Shown: positions 1-10,298, numbered from the stretch's first letter. The stretch is 61,439 nt of DNA from an uncultured Bacteroidales bacterium (GCA_944326335.1 CALVDM010000015.1:1-61439), one strand, 5' to 3'. Program-made: numbers and translations. Notes: generated by a model not told the origin, from the letters alone.

Positions 1-1014
1 TTCACCAAGATGGTGGAAGAGGAGCGCAAGAGGCAGATAAAGAGCTTCAGGGTGCAGTACGGCCAGAAATACAAGTTCTCAGGCAAGTACGGCGAGAATC
101 TGATGGAGGAAGTCGCACGCTATGCCATGGTGGGCGCCACAATCGCCCTCCAGCATGAGGACGAGTTCGATGTCATCCATGCCCACGACTGGCTCACCTA
201 CCTTGCGGGCATAGCTGCCAAGCAGCTTACGGGCAAGCCTCTCGTCGTCCATGTGCATGCCACATCCTTCGACAGGAGCAGCGACGACAAGATAGACACG
301 AGGGTCTACGACCTCGAGAGGAAAGGCATGGAGGCCGCCGACAAGGTGATTGCGGTGAGCGAGCTCACAAGGAATATCGTGATAAACAAATACGGCATCT
401 CCCCTGACAAGGTGGTGGCTGTCCACAACGCCGTGGACTTCAGCGGCCGCGAGAACATTGTCGTGGAGAGGGGTGTCAAGGACAAGGTGGTGACATTCCT
501 CGGGCGTATAACCTTCCAGAAAGGGCCTGAATACTTCATCGAGGCTGCCGCCAAGGTCCTCAAGAGATGCAGACATGTCAGGTTCGTCATGGCCGGAAGC
601 GGCGACATGATGAACAGGTGCATCCGCCACGTGGCAAGGCTCGGCATCTCCGACAGGTTCCATTTCACAGGCTTCCTCAGGGGGGCCGACGTGCAGAAGA
701 TGTTCGCCCTGTCGGATGTCTACGTGATGCCTTCCGTATCGGAGCCGTTCGGCATATCTCCTCTCGAGGCGATGCAGACGAATGTGCCTTCAATCATTTC
801 CAAGCAGTCCGGAGTGGCCGAAGTCCTGAAATATGCCATAAAGGTGGACTTCTGGGACATTGACGCCATGGCTGATGCCATGTACGGCCTGCTGAACTAT
901 CCGGCCATGGCAGACATGGCCGCACGCTGCGGACGCGACGAGGTGGACGCCCTCAAGTGGAACAACGCGGCATACAAGATAAAGAAAGTGTATGAGTCGG
1001 TAATCAACAGATAA
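1..1014 (+). CDS. GT4-family glycosyltransferase, 5' end outside the window
   Basis: The reading frame is open from the first base (FTK precedes the first Met at base 10), so the gene starts before the window. The visible 337 residues carry the C-terminal GT-B half, with a nucleotide-sugar loop region (FLGRITFQKGPEYF) and the E-x7-E motif in SEPFGISPLEAM that is typical of GT4 enzymes. An N-terminal HDW segment (VIHAHDWLTYLAG) resembles the acceptor-domain motif of glycogen-synthase-like GT4 proteins. The next two genes are a GH57 amylase and a glycogen synthase/phosphorylase, so a role in intracellular alpha-glucan synthesis is likely; this is inference from family and context. Confidence 0.85.
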   Translation, partial: FTKMVEEERKRQIKSFRVQYGQKYKFSGKYGENLMEEVARYAMVGATIALQHEDEFDVIHAHDWLTYLAGIAAKQLTGKPLVVHVHATSFDRSSDDKIDTRVYDLERKGMEAADKVIAVSELTRNIVINKYGISPDKVVAVHNAVDFSGRENIVVERGVKDKVVTFLGRITFQKGPEYFIEAAAKVLKRCRHVRFVMAGSGDMMNRCIRHVARLGISDRFHFTGFLRGADVQKMFALSDVYVMPSVSEPFGISPLEAMQTNVPSIISKQSGVAEVLKYAIKVDFWDIDAMADAMYGLLNYPAMADMAARCGRDEVDALKWNNAAYKIKKVYESVINR

Positions 1015-1074
1015 AGGGACCGTCTTTAAAATTTCAAAACAGATTCTGAAGTCTAAACTTAAATATTTACGGAA

Positions 1075-2439
1075 ATGAAAAAAAGTATATGCCTGTATTT
1101 CCAGGTGCATCAGCCAAACAGATTGAGATTATACAGATTCTTCGATATCGGAAAGGATTCACACTACTATGACGATTTCGCCAACAGGACCATCCTCAGG
1201 AGGGTCGCACAGAGGTGTTATCTGCCGACCAACGAACTTCTCCTTGACCTGATAAGGACATACAAGGGCCAGTTCAAGGTGGCGTTCTCCATCTCGGGGT
1301 CCGTCCTGGAGCAGTTCGACAGGTACGCCCCGGAGGTAATCGACAGCTTCCGCAAGCTCGCCGGCACCGGGTGCGTCGAATTTCTTGCCGAGACATATTA
1401 CCACTCTCTCGTCTCCCTCGCTTCACCGAGCGAATTCAAGCACCAGGTGATGCAGCACAAGGAGACCATCGAGCACTATTTCGGGGTTACGCCGAAGTCG
1501 TTCAGGAACACGGAGCTCATATATTCCGATGAAATCGGTTCGATGGTATATGACATGGGCTTCAAGACGATGCTCACCGAAGGTGCGAAGCATGTCCTCG
1601 GATGGAAGAGCCCGAACTATGTATATTCCGGAGCACTCGCACCGAAGCTGAAGCTCCTGCTCAAGAATTCCACTCTGAGCGACGACATCGCCTTCAGGTT
1701 CTCCGACAAGAGCTGGCCTGACTGGCCTCTCACCGGCGACAAATATCTCAGCTGGATAAAGGCTTCCGCAAAGAACGACGAGATTGTGAACCTGTTCATG
1801 GACTATGAGACCTTCGGCGAGCACCAGAAGGCACAGAGCGGAATCTTCGACTTCATGAGGTATTTCCCTGAGGTTGTGATAAAGGACGGGGAATTCGAGT
1901 TCGTGACCCCTGAGCAGGCTGCCAGGAAGCATAAGGCAGTGGCAGTCCTCGATGTTCCGGACCCTATCTCATGGGCTGACGAGGAAAGGGATGTCACTGC
2001 ATGGCTCGGCAACGAACTGCAGAACGACGCCTTCAGCAAACTCTACAGCGTCACGGAGAAGCTGTCCCTTGTGAATAACGAGCAGCTCTGGTCGGATTTC
2101 GGACATCTCCAGGAGAGCGACCATTTCTACTACATGTGCACAAAATTCTTCTCGGACGGCGCTGTCCACAAATATTTCAACCCTTACGATACACCGTATG
2201 AGGCATTTATAAACTATATGAATGTCTTGAGTGATTTTATTTTGAGGGTAGATGATGCAATTTCCGTTTCAGATGTTAACTTTGCAGCCGGAAAGAAGAC
2301 GGCGTCTTCCAAACCTGCAAAGGCCACGGCGGAAAAGAAGACAGTGCGCAGGACCGCTGCCGCGAAGTCTGCCAGGACCGCTGCCTCGACGGAAGTGAAG
2401 AAGACTGCCGCCAGGAAAACGGTAAAAACAAAGAAATAA
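1075..2439 (+). CDS. GH57 alpha-amylase-like enzyme with a basic, histone-H1-like C-terminal tail
   Basis: 454 residues. GH57 signatures are visible: FQVHQPNRLRLY near the N-terminus (region 1), FRNTELIYSDEIG (region 3, containing the expected nucleophile Glu) and MDYETFGEH (region 4, expected acid/base Asp). GH57 enzymes hydrolyse or transfer alpha-glucans, and this one probably trims or remodels glycogen in the cytoplasm because no signal peptide is present. After about residue 400 the protein changes to an Ala/Lys/Thr-rich tail with many KKT, AAK and ARK units and almost no acidic residues, unlike the catalytic domain. It lies 60 bp after the glycosyltransferase and 5 bp before the synthase/phosphorylase, so the three are probably one operon. 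Substrate specificity cannot be read from sequence. Confidence 0.88.
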   Translation: MKKSICLYFQVHQPNRLRLYRFFDIGKDSHYYDDFANRTILRRVAQRCYLPTNELLLDLIRTYKGQFKVAFSISGSVLEQFDRYAPEVIDSFRKLAGTGCVEFLAETYYHSLVSLASPSEFKHQVMQHKETIEHYFGVTPKSFRNTELIYSDEIGSMVYDMGFKTMLTEGAKHVLGWKSPNYVYSGALAPKLKLLLKNSTLSDDIAFRFSDKSWPDWPLTGDKYLSWIKASAKNDEIVNLFMDYETFGEHQKAQSGIFDFMRYFPEVVIKDGEFEFVTPEQAARKHKAVAVLDVPDPISWADEERDVTAWLGNELQNDAFSKLYSVTEKLSLVNNEQLWSDFGHLQESDHFYYMCTKFFSDGAVHKYFNPYDTPYEAFINYMNVLSDFILRVDDAISVSDVNFAAGKKTASSKPAKATAEKKTVRRTAAAKSARTAASTEVKKTAARKTVKTKK

Positions 2440-2444
2440 TTTAG

Positions 2445-5400
2445 ATGGATAACGAATTGATCAGACCGGATTATCTTTTCGAGGTAAGCTGGGAGGTCTG
2501 CAATAAGGTAGGGGGAATATACACGGTGCTTGCCACCAAATCCCTCTACCTTAAAACGGAATTAAGAAGGCATCATATTCTGATAGGCCCGGATGTCTGG
2601 ATGGACACCGAGAACAGCAACCCCGACTTTATTGAAGACAAGGAGCTGTACAAGGACTGGAAAGCCATAGCCAACGCGGAAGGCCTGAGAATCAGAATCG
2701 GCAAATGGAACATTCCGGGGTCTCCGACAGCTATTCTCGTCGACTACAAACAATTCTTGACCAGGAAATCCGAGATTCTCACTGAATATTGGCTGCGCTT
2801 CGGGGTGGATTCCCTCACAGGGAACTGGGACTATGTGGAGTCCGCGCTTTTCGGATATGCCTCGGGCAAGGTCATAGAGAGTTTCTACAGAGCTAACCTT
2901 TCTCCGGCAGACAAGGTTGTGGCGCAGTTCCACGAATGGATGACAGGAGCGGGACTTCTCTACATAAAGCAGTGTGGCATTCCGGTCGCCACCGTGTTCA
3001 CCACACATGCGACAGTGATTGGAAGATGCGTTGCGGGAAACAATCTTCCGCTCTATGACAACATGCATCTCTATGACGGGGACCAGATGTCCAAGCAGTT
3101 CAATGTCATAGCGAGGCATTCCCTTGAGAAGCATTCGGCGCAGAATGCCGACATATTCACCACGGTGAGCGAGATTACCGCAGCGGAATGCCTGCAGTTC
3201 CTCGGCCGCAAGATAGATGTTGTGACACCGAACGGCTTCGAGAACAGTTTCACCCCGTCCGAGGAAGATTATTCCATGGTCAGGTCCGCCGCACGGGAGA
3301 AACTTGTGCAGGTAGCCACCGCCATGTCCGGGGAGCCTGTCCCGGAGAACGCCATACTGGTGGGCATAGGTGGCCGTTACGAATACAAGAACAAGGGCAT
3401 AGACGTGTTCATAGACGCCCTTGACATGCTCAACAGGTCCGACTTCAAGGGCAGGAGCATACAGGCATTCATCATGATTCCGTCAGGGCACAACGGACCT
3501 GACAGGGACCTTGTCGCAAAACTTTCCGGAAAGGAGCTTTCCTACACCACGAGGACTTCGCATTACCTGATGAACAGGGACGGCGACATCATCTCCAGGA
3601 GACTTGACGAGCTGAAGCTGGATAATTCCATAGGCGACAAGGTGAAGGTCTATTTCATCCCTTCATACCTGAACGGCAATGACGGGGTGTTCAACATGAA
3701 ATATTACGACCTCATAGCAGGTCTCGATCTGGCCCTTTTCCCGTCATACTACGAGCCGTGGGGATATACGCCTCTCGAAAGCCTTGCATTCAAGGTCCCT
3801 ACGCTCACCACCACTCTGGCCGGGTTCGGGTTATGGGTCAATACGCACTATAAGAAGGAGCATCCGGGCATAACCATTCTCGAGAGGAACGATTCCAATT
3901 ACAATGACGTGGTTGCAGGAGTAGCCGGGCGTGTCAGGGAGATAGCGGGGCTTGACAAGGAGCAGAGAAAGGTGTACATGGAAAACGCCAAGGATGTCTC
4001 CGAGATAGCCCTGTGGGAAAACAATATCATTTACTACAAGGAGGCTTATTCAGAAGCTCTCAAGAAAGTTATATCAGACAGGGGGGCTTTCCCTGATTAT
4101 AAGACAGACAAACCGATGCAATACAAGAAAATTGACGTGAACAAGCCGTCATGGAGCAGTGTATTCGTTTCGAGACATCTTCCGGACGGGCTTAAGGACC
4201 TGGAGACCCTTTCCAGGAATCTGTGGTGGTGCTGGAATGAACCGGCAAAGAACCTCTTCAAGAAAGTTGACCCAAAGACATGGGCAGAGTCGGGTGAGAA
4301 CCCTATTGCCATGCTCGACAAGGTAAGCTACAAGAGATTCCAGGAGCTCGAGAAAAATTCCGAGTTCATGGGAGAACTCAATCTCGTGATGTCGGAGTTC
4401 AATTCCTACATGGCGCTCAAGTCTGAAAGGAAAGACCCGTCCATCGCATACTTCTGCATGGAATACGGTCTGGACACATCCCTGAAAATCTATTCCGGAG
4501 GCCTCGGCATCCTCGCCGGTGACTACCTCAAGGAGACCAGCGACATGAATGTGAATCTTGTGGCCGTGGGTCTTCTCTACAGATACGGATATTTCACGCA
4601 GGTGCTTTCCGCACAGGGGGACCAGGTGTCCAAATATGATGCACAGGATTTCATGAAAATCCCTGCAACCCCGGTGAGGGACGCCGACGGCAACTGGATG
4701 ACAGTGAGCGTGGCATTCCCTGGGAGGAACCTCAACGCAAGGCTCTGGAGGGTGGATGTCGGCAGGACCGAACTCTATCTCATGGACACCGACTACGAGG
4801 ACAACCTTCCGGAGGACAGGTCGGTCACTCATCACCTTTATGGCGGAGACTGGGAAAACAGGCTCAAGCAGGAGCTGCTTCTCGGTGTAGGCGGAATCAG
4901 GGCTCTCAGGAAGCTCGGAATCGATGCCCAGGTATATCACTGCAACGAAGGCCATGCCGCATTTACCGGCCTCGAGAGACTCCGTGAATATATCCAGAAC
5001 GACAACCTCGACTATCCGGAGGCACTGGAGCTCGTGAGGGCATCGTCCCTGTTCACGACCCATACGCCGGTCCCTGCCGGACACGACGCCTTCGACGAGG
5101 GTCTGCTCAGGAAATACATAGGACACTATCCTCAGAGGCTCAAGATAGACTGGGAGACCATGATGGGGCTCGGCAAGATAAACGGGAACGATGTGAACGA
5201 GAAGTTCTCCATGAGTTTCCTCGCCGCCAATATCTCACAGGAGGTGAACGGTGTGTCATGGCTCCACGGAGAGGTCAGCCGCGACATCTTCGCCAACATG
5301 TGGCCGGGCTATCTGCCTGAGGAGCTCCATGTCAGCTATGTGACCAACGGTGTGCACTATCCTACATGGACGGCTCCGGAGTGGAAGGAGATACATTCGA

Positions 5401-6683
5401 AGGTCTTCGGAGAGGAGTTCAAGACGCACCACTACGACAAGAGCTGCTTCGAGGGCATATACAAGGTGTCCGACGCAGACATCTGGAATGTGCGTACGGA
5501 GCTGAGGAAGAAGCTCATAGCAGAGATAAAGGAAAGGCTCTCAGACCCTACCGTGGCCAACCATTATTCTCCTCGCCAGATTGTGACAATCAAGGACACC
5601 CTCAGGGACGATGTCCTGACGATAGGCTTCGCAAGACGGTTCGCCACCTACAAGAGGGCGCACCTGCTCTTCCGCGACCTCGACAGGCTCAACGAGATTG
5701 TGAACAACCCTGCGAGACCGGTGCAGTTCATCTTTGCCGGAAAGGCCCATCCTGCCGACAAGGCCGGACAGGATCTCATAAAGAGCATCGTGGACATCTC
5801 CAAGATGGAGCAGTTCATCGGGAAAATCGTCTTCGTGCCGAATTATGACATAACGCTGGCGAAGCGTCTCGTCCAGGGAGTGGATGTGTGGATGAACAAT
5901 CCTACACGGCCGCTCGAAGCTTCCGGGACATCCGGAGAGAAGGCTGCCATGAACGGAGTGATGCATTTCTCCGTGCTCGACGGATGGTGGGTCGAGGGCT
6001 ACAAGCCGGGTGCCGGCTGGGCTCTTCCGATGGAGAGGACATACGAGGACCAGAACTATCAGGACGAACTCGATGCCGCTACCATTTATACCATCATCGA
6101 GAACGACATCGCGCCGACATTCTACAACATCAGCCGCTCCACCGGACGTTCGACCGACTGGCTCGAGTATATCAAGAACACCATAGCCCAGGTGGCATGC
6201 AACTTCACAACCAACAGGATGCTCTCGGACTACATCAGGCAGTATTATGACCCGCAGTCCAGGAGATTCGGGTCGCTGCTCGCCGACGACTTTGCAAAGG
6301 CAAGGGAGATTGCGGACTGGAAGAGGCATCTCCGCAGGGAGTGGCAGAATGTGAGCCTCGTGTCTATCGTAAAGCCGGACAGCTCGAGCGAGGACATTGT
6401 TCTCGGCAAGGAATTCAAGTCCGAGATTGTCCTCAACATCGGAGACCTCAAACCGGAGGAAATAGGTGTGGAACTTCTCTTTGCGACTACGGATTCCAAA
6501 GGCAAGCTGCATATCAGTTCCGTATCGGCGTTCACTCCTGTGGAGGTGAACGACGGAGTGGCGAAATATCAGGCCGTGATAACTCCGGAAGTGGCAGGAT
6601 TGTATCAGGTTGCAGCCAGAATCTATGCGAAGAACGAGCTTCTGCCTAACAGACAGGATTTCGAACTTGTAAGATGGTTGTAG
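2445..6683 (+). CDS. fused glycogen synthase (GT3) and alpha-glucan phosphorylase (GT35)
   Basis: One uninterrupted 1412-residue frame holds two enzymes. Residues about 1-555 are a GT3 (eukaryote-type) glycogen synthase: FEVSWEVCNKVGGIYTVL near residues 12-29 is the substrate-loop motif and PSYYEPWGYTPLES near residue 435 holds the E-x7-E pair. From about residue 575 a DUF3417-like segment (LETLSRNLWWCWNEPAK) opens the short-type alpha-glucan phosphorylase, with GGLGILAGDYLKE and the pyridoxal-phosphate motif EASGTSGEKAAMNG, where Lys1166 should carry the cofactor. The protein therefore appears to combine chain extension from a nucleotide sugar with phosphorolysis to glucose-1-phosphate. Both active-site signatures look intact. 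Long proteins of this kind are, to my recollection, present in some other Bacteroidales. The last 10 bases overlap ribF. Confidence 0.9.
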   Translation: MDNELIRPDYLFEVSWEVCNKVGGIYTVLATKSLYLKTELRRHHILIGPDVWMDTENSNPDFIEDKELYKDWKAIANAEGLRIRIGKWNIPGSPTAILVDYKQFLTRKSEILTEYWLRFGVDSLTGNWDYVESALFGYASGKVIESFYRANLSPADKVVAQFHEWMTGAGLLYIKQCGIPVATVFTTHATVIGRCVAGNNLPLYDNMHLYDGDQMSKQFNVIARHSLEKHSAQNADIFTTVSEITAAECLQFLGRKIDVVTPNGFENSFTPSEEDYSMVRSAAREKLVQVATAMSGEPVPENAILVGIGGRYEYKNKGIDVFIDALDMLNRSDFKGRSIQAFIMIPSGHNGPDRDLVAKLSGKELSYTTRTSHYLMNRDGDIISRRLDELKLDNSIGDKVKVYFIPSYLNGNDGVFNMKYYDLIAGLDLALFPSYYEPWGYTPLESLAFKVPTLTTTLAGFGLWVNTHYKKEHPGITILERNDSNYNDVVAGVAGRVREIAGLDKEQRKVYMENAKDVSEIALWENNIIYYKEAYSEALKKVISDRGAFPDYKTDKPMQYKKIDVNKPSWSSVFVSRHLPDGLKDLETLSRNLWWCWNEPAKNLFKKVDPKTWAESGENPIAMLDKVSYKRFQELEKNSEFMGELNLVMSEFNSYMALKSERKDPSIAYFCMEYGLDTSLKIYSGGLGILAGDYLKETSDMNVNLVAVGLLYRYGYFTQVLSAQGDQVSKYDAQDFMKIPATPVRDADGNWMTVSVAFPGRNLNARLWRVDVGRTELYLMDTDYEDNLPEDRSVTHHLYGGDWENRLKQELLLGVGGIRALRKLGIDAQVYHCNEGHAAFTGLERLREYIQNDNLDYPEALELVRASSLFTTHTPVPAGHDAFDEGLLRKYIGHYPQRLKIDWETMMGLGKINGNDVNEKFSMSFLAANISQEVNGVSWLHGEVSRDIFANMWPGYLPEELHVSYVTNGVHYPTWTAPEWKEIHSKVFGEEFKTHHYDKSCFEGIYKVSDADIWNVRTELRKKLIAEIKERLSDPTVANHYSPRQIVTIKDTLRDDVLTIGFARRFATYKRAHLLFRDLDRLNEIVNNPARPVQFIFAGKAHPADKAGQDLIKSIVDISKMEQFIGKIVFVPNYDITLAKRLVQGVDVWMNNPTRPLEASGTSGEKAAMNGVMHFSVLDGWWVEGYKPGAGWALPMERTYEDQNYQDELDAATIYTIIENDIAPTFYNISRSTGRSTDWLEYIKNTIAQVACNFTTNRMLSDYIRQYYDPQSRRFGSLLADDFAKAREIADWKRHLRREWQNVSLVSIVKPDSSSEDIVLGKEFKSEIVLNIGDLKPEEIGVELLFATTDSKGKLHISSVSAFTPVEVNDGVAKYQAVITPEVAGLYQVAARIYAKNELLPNRQDFELVRWL

Positions 6684-7561
6684 CAACCGGATTCTTCGAC
6701 GGTGTCCATATCGGACACCGTCTTGTTATAGAACGGCTTGTAAAAGCCGCCCAAGACAGGGGGGATGAGAGTATGGTGGTGACATTCTGGCCTCATCCCC
6801 GCACTGTTTTACAGCAGGAGGCGCGGGATTTCCGCCTTCTGTCTTCCATGTCCGAGAAGAAAGCCCTGCTTGCGGGTCTCGGCGTGGACAGGGTGGAGGT
6901 GCTCCGTTTCACGAAGGAATTCGGGGCCCTGACCACGGAAGAATATCTCGGATATTACCTGAAGGAAAAATTCGGGGCAAGAGCCATAGTCCTCGGCTAC
7001 GACAACCGTATGGGTAGCGACGCCAGGGACGCGGCAAGCGTGAAGGCTATAGCTGAAAAGCTGGGTCTTGACGTATATACCGCGCCTAAGGTCACATCTG
7101 CCACGGGCATTGACGTGAGTTCCACCAAGATACGGGAGGAACTCGCAAGGGGGAACGTCTCCGGGGCGGCAACGATGCTCGGCTACGACTACAGCCTGTA
7201 TGGAGTGGTGGTCTCCGGCGAGCGGATAGGGAAAAGGGTGCTCGGCTTCCCTACGGCGAACATGCAGCTGTACGAGCCGCTGAAACTTGTCCCCGGGAAC
7301 GGGGTATATTTCGTAAAGGTCAAGACTCTCGGACGCGGATTCTACGGTATGTGCAACATAGGCAACCGCCCAACGGTGCGGGAGGGCAACGCACGGACCA
7401 TCGAGACCAATATTTTCGACTTCGAGGAGGACATCTACGGTCTCGACATCGAGATTTCGTTCCTCAGGAAGATACGTGACGAGATCCGGTTCACCTCTTT
7501 CACCCAGCTCAAGGCCCAGCTCGAACGCGACAGGTTCTACTGCAGGTCCATGATACGCTGA
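6674..7561 (+). CDS. ribF: bifunctional riboflavin kinase / FAD synthetase
   Basis: 295 residues. The N-terminal adenylyltransferase domain has GFFDGVHIGHR (HIGH-like His12 and His15) and the kinase domain has GFPTANM, the PTAN motif of riboflavin kinases. It converts riboflavin to FMN and FMN to FAD in the cytoplasm. It starts 10 bases inside the end of the synthase/phosphorylase gene, implying translational coupling. The N-terminus is about 12 residues shorter than many RibF proteins because the ATP-binding motif begins almost at Met1; no other start in this frame gives a longer form without running deep into the upstream gene. It meets the leftward fimbrial operon tail to tail with a 4-bp gap. 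Confidence 0.93.
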   Translation: MVVATGFFDGVHIGHRLVIERLVKAAQDRGDESMVVTFWPHPRTVLQQEARDFRLLSSMSEKKALLAGLGVDRVEVLRFTKEFGALTTEEYLGYYLKEKFGARAIVLGYDNRMGSDARDAASVKAIAEKLGLDVYTAPKVTSATGIDVSSTKIREELARGNVSGAATMLGYDYSLYGVVVSGERIGKRVLGFPTANMQLYEPLKLVPGNGVYFVKVKTLGRGFYGMCNIGNRPTVREGNARTIETNIFDFEEDIYGLDIEISFLRKIRDEIRFTSFTQLKAQLERDRFYCRSMIR

Positions 7562-7565
7562 CGAA

Positions 7566-10292
7566 CTATCTTGAAGGCTCTTCAGGGTAGAGCGAGTTCC
7601 CGGCATCGTCGTAGCGGATGCAGCGTACAGGTGCTGATGATGCGCGGTTCCCGTGGTTGTTGAGGATATATCCGTTGTAGGTTACATCAGGCATCGGTAT
7701 CGTGATTGTGCCGTCTCTGACAAGCAGCGTACGCCCGCGATGGTTGTATGTGCCCGATGTCGGCTCCTTGTCTATGCGTCCGTTCTGATAGTCGCCGAGG
7801 ACCCCGACCATATACCAGGTGTTGTCCCTGTCCGTACGGCCGACATCACGGCCCCTCCATCCTGAATACGGGAAGAAATTATCATCGCCGCTGCCTGTTT
7901 CCGTGCTGCTGACTATGGTTATGCCGTAATTGCTGTTCTCATACAGATTGTCATTCCGGGCGCAATATCCGAACAGTATCTCCAGCTCGTCGTCAGGCAC
8001 CCTGTAACCGTATGGACATGGGTCGTATATCGTTTTCCTCAACACTTTGCCCCTCCCGCCGTCTGCAGATGCGGAATAGCCCCACAGCTGGTCCACGGAA
8101 TTGTACAGCCAGTCGTTCGGGTATTCTTCGCCGAGCTGTGCTGAAGCTATGATGTCTACGGGATTCCTTGCCGCGGTCTCGACCGTAGGCGCTGTCTCCA
8201 TCACTATCTTGACGGAGTTCCGTGCACCCTGGTCCATGTAATAGTATTCTTTCGTGGCTCTGTCGGACTGCTCGTGATCGTATGCCGGAGGAACGGGAAG
8301 AGGGTCTTTCCTGCCCCACTGATAGTACAGGCCGTACGTGTCCAGAGGCTCGGAACCTGGCATCGGTGATGAGGCACCAAGGTTCATGTTCATCATACTG
8401 AACTGGCTGCCCTCCACAGTGTATATGATGTCTTTCAGCCCTGACGGGGCGACCCATATATGCCAGGACCAGATGATATTTCCCTCCTTGTCATAGACGG
8501 CGATTACCGCGTTTCCGCCGTTTCTCAGAGGATTGTCCGCTTCCTGCACCCAACATTTCGGGTTCAGGGTGAACCTCACGTAGCCGTGGATGAGTTCCAC
8601 ATATTCAATCAGGTATTCCGAATCCTGCCAGAGAATCCTCGCGGATGACGGTTCGAAATACAGCTCGTCCGGATACAGGTCAGCACCAGGCACGCTCAGT
8701 GCGCCAAGGTCGCCGCGTCCCGCCACCATGGCCTGGAAATAGAACCCGGCGTAGTCTTTCCCGGTGTCATTCCCGTCATTGTCGAGGATATCCAGCATGT
8801 CCTGCGTTATGACATAGCAGTTCGAGTATTCGAAATTGTTGATTTTCTCGTTGTATGGCGCCAGGTCCCTGAATGAGTCGGTGTCCTCGTTGCCGATAAT
8901 CACATCGAGGCTTCCGTCTGTCTTTATGTCTATGACGATTTTGTAGATGTATCCCGGTTTCAGGATATTCTCGTAATGCTCGTTGCCCTCGCTGTCGAGA
9001 TATTTGGCCCTGACAGGGATGTTGCCCGAGAAAATGCCGGCATCGGTATGTATTTCGAACGGTGTGGACACATCGGGCTGCACGAGCATGTAGCCGAGAT
9101 ATGCTTCCTCCAGTATGATGCCGTTGTTCATCTTTACGGGATATTCCGGAGTGTCGGCGAATTCGGGATGGTCCGGGTCGTTGTCGGCCATTGCAGTCTT
9201 GATTATCGGCATGCTCTTCCTGTCTTCCCAGACAATCTCCCCTTTGCCTTCCTCACCTCCGAAGACAGGGGTCACCCCTTCAACCGGGAGGGTTGCAGTG
9301 ATGTCTGTCAGGCCCGTGAGGGTTGAATTTTCAGTCCCCCTCGCCTGCACGGTCGGAAGCGGGATGGTGACTGTGGACGGTTGGGACGTGAACACCACGT
9401 CGTTTATCTCCTTCCATGATATGAGGCTGAGGTCGCTTTCGTCGGTGCGGACATAGAGCCTTATGCCCGTGAGGTAGTGCTTGAAAGTGAAATAGTTAAG
9501 ATAGTCGTAGCCCTCAGAGGCGTCGAACCTGTTGGCGAACTGGTGCCCGTATGGCTGGATGGCGTAGTCGTTCCCCGGAGTGTCATTGTTCGTGAAGCGG
9601 TTTGGCCTCAGGTCGTAGCGTCCCTCCCTCATGTCCGTCATCATCACGTCTGTCTCCCCGTTGAGCTTGTTGTAGAAACGGACGCATACCGTCCCGTCAT
9701 CCGCCACCCTGTAGGTTTCCCTGGCTTCCGAGAAATATGCGTTGTCCACGGGATTGCCTTCATCGTTGACAGGCAGTTCGTAAGTCCGGGGATACCAGCC
9801 GACCATGCGCGACACGTATCCTACGGCCAGGTCATCGTCCGTACTCTCTGTCTGAGGATTGTTGGGGTCGTACATTGTGTACTGATATGTCTGGCGCGGG
9901 TTGAAATAGATTGAACGCAGATATATGCCCTCGGTGTTGTCCGGAGAGGAAAGTATGGAGGCATCCAGGATTCTGGTCTGCGGGTCTGTCCAGCCCGCGA
10001 AGTCTTTCATGACGTAGTCTTCCTGCGTCCAGCCGGAAGTCACGGTTTCATCGAGTTTTATGAAATTCGCATCTATCGACGCTATCGTGGTCTGTCCTAT
10101 GATTGACCTTGTCGCGATTCCGAGGCCTTGCCCATCGCCGCTTCCGGTCACGTTCACTACGGAGCACGATGCGTCTATGGTTCCGGAACCGGACTCTCCC
10201 GACGGCTGTCCTGCCGGTTCCTCAATGCCTGTCTTTGCGCATGAGGCGAAGAGCAGGGGAAGAAGGAATGATATGATGTGCCTGTGTTTCAT
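7566..10292 (-). CDS. large fimbrillin-like lipoprotein with a C-terminal tip-type module
   Basis: 908 residues, last gene of the leftward fimbrial operon. A lipoprotein signal peptide is clear (hydrophobic run then LFASC, Cys at about residue 18). The N-terminal 500 residues look like a fimbrillin (Mfa_like) fold and include AGWYP-style and NNGIILEEAYLGYML segments. The C-terminal part carries the module also found twice in the preceding gene: WSWHIW near residue 607, MNMNLGA, LYYQWGRKDP, and YDPCPYGYRVP near residue 760, ending in an APVRCIRYDD segment. Proteins with this module usually sit at the end of Bacteroidales fimbrial operons and are thought to be minor or tip subunits; the ligand is unknown. 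An A10 tract lies 7 nt upstream of its start codon. Confidence 0.75.
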   Translation of the reverse strand: MKHRHIISFLLPLLFASCAKTGIEEPAGQPSGESGSGTIDASCSVVNVTGSGDGQGLGIATRSIIGQTTIASIDANFIKLDETVTSGWTQEDYVMKDFAGWTDPQTRILDASILSSPDNTEGIYLRSIYFNPRQTYQYTMYDPNNPQTESTDDDLAVGYVSRMVGWYPRTYELPVNDEGNPVDNAYFSEARETYRVADDGTVCVRFYNKLNGETDVMMTDMREGRYDLRPNRFTNNDTPGNDYAIQPYGHQFANRFDASEGYDYLNYFTFKHYLTGIRLYVRTDESDLSLISWKEINDVVFTSQPSTVTIPLPTVQARGTENSTLTGLTDITATLPVEGVTPVFGGEEGKGEIVWEDRKSMPIIKTAMADNDPDHPEFADTPEYPVKMNNGIILEEAYLGYMLVQPDVSTPFEIHTDAGIFSGNIPVRAKYLDSEGNEHYENILKPGYIYKIVIDIKTDGSLDVIIGNEDTDSFRDLAPYNEKINNFEYSNCYVITQDMLDILDNDGNDTGKDYAGFYFQAMVAGRGDLGALSVPGADLYPDELYFEPSSARILWQDSEYLIEYVELIHGYVRFTLNPKCWVQEADNPLRNGGNAVIAVYDKEGNIIWSWHIWVAPSGLKDIIYTVEGSQFSMMNMNLGASSPMPGSEPLDTYGLYYQWGRKDPLPVPPAYDHEQSDRATKEYYYMDQGARNSVKIVMETAPTVETAARNPVDIIASAQLGEEYPNDWLYNSVDQLWGYSASADGGRGKVLRKTIYDPCPYGYRVPDDELEILFGYCARNDNLYENSNYGITIVSSTETGSGDDNFFPYSGWRGRDVGRTDRDNTWYMVGVLGDYQNGRIDKEPTSGTYNHRGRTLLVRDGTITIPMPDVTYNGYILNNHGNRASSAPVRCIRYDDAGNSLYPEEPSR

Positions 10293-10298
10293 CTCGAG

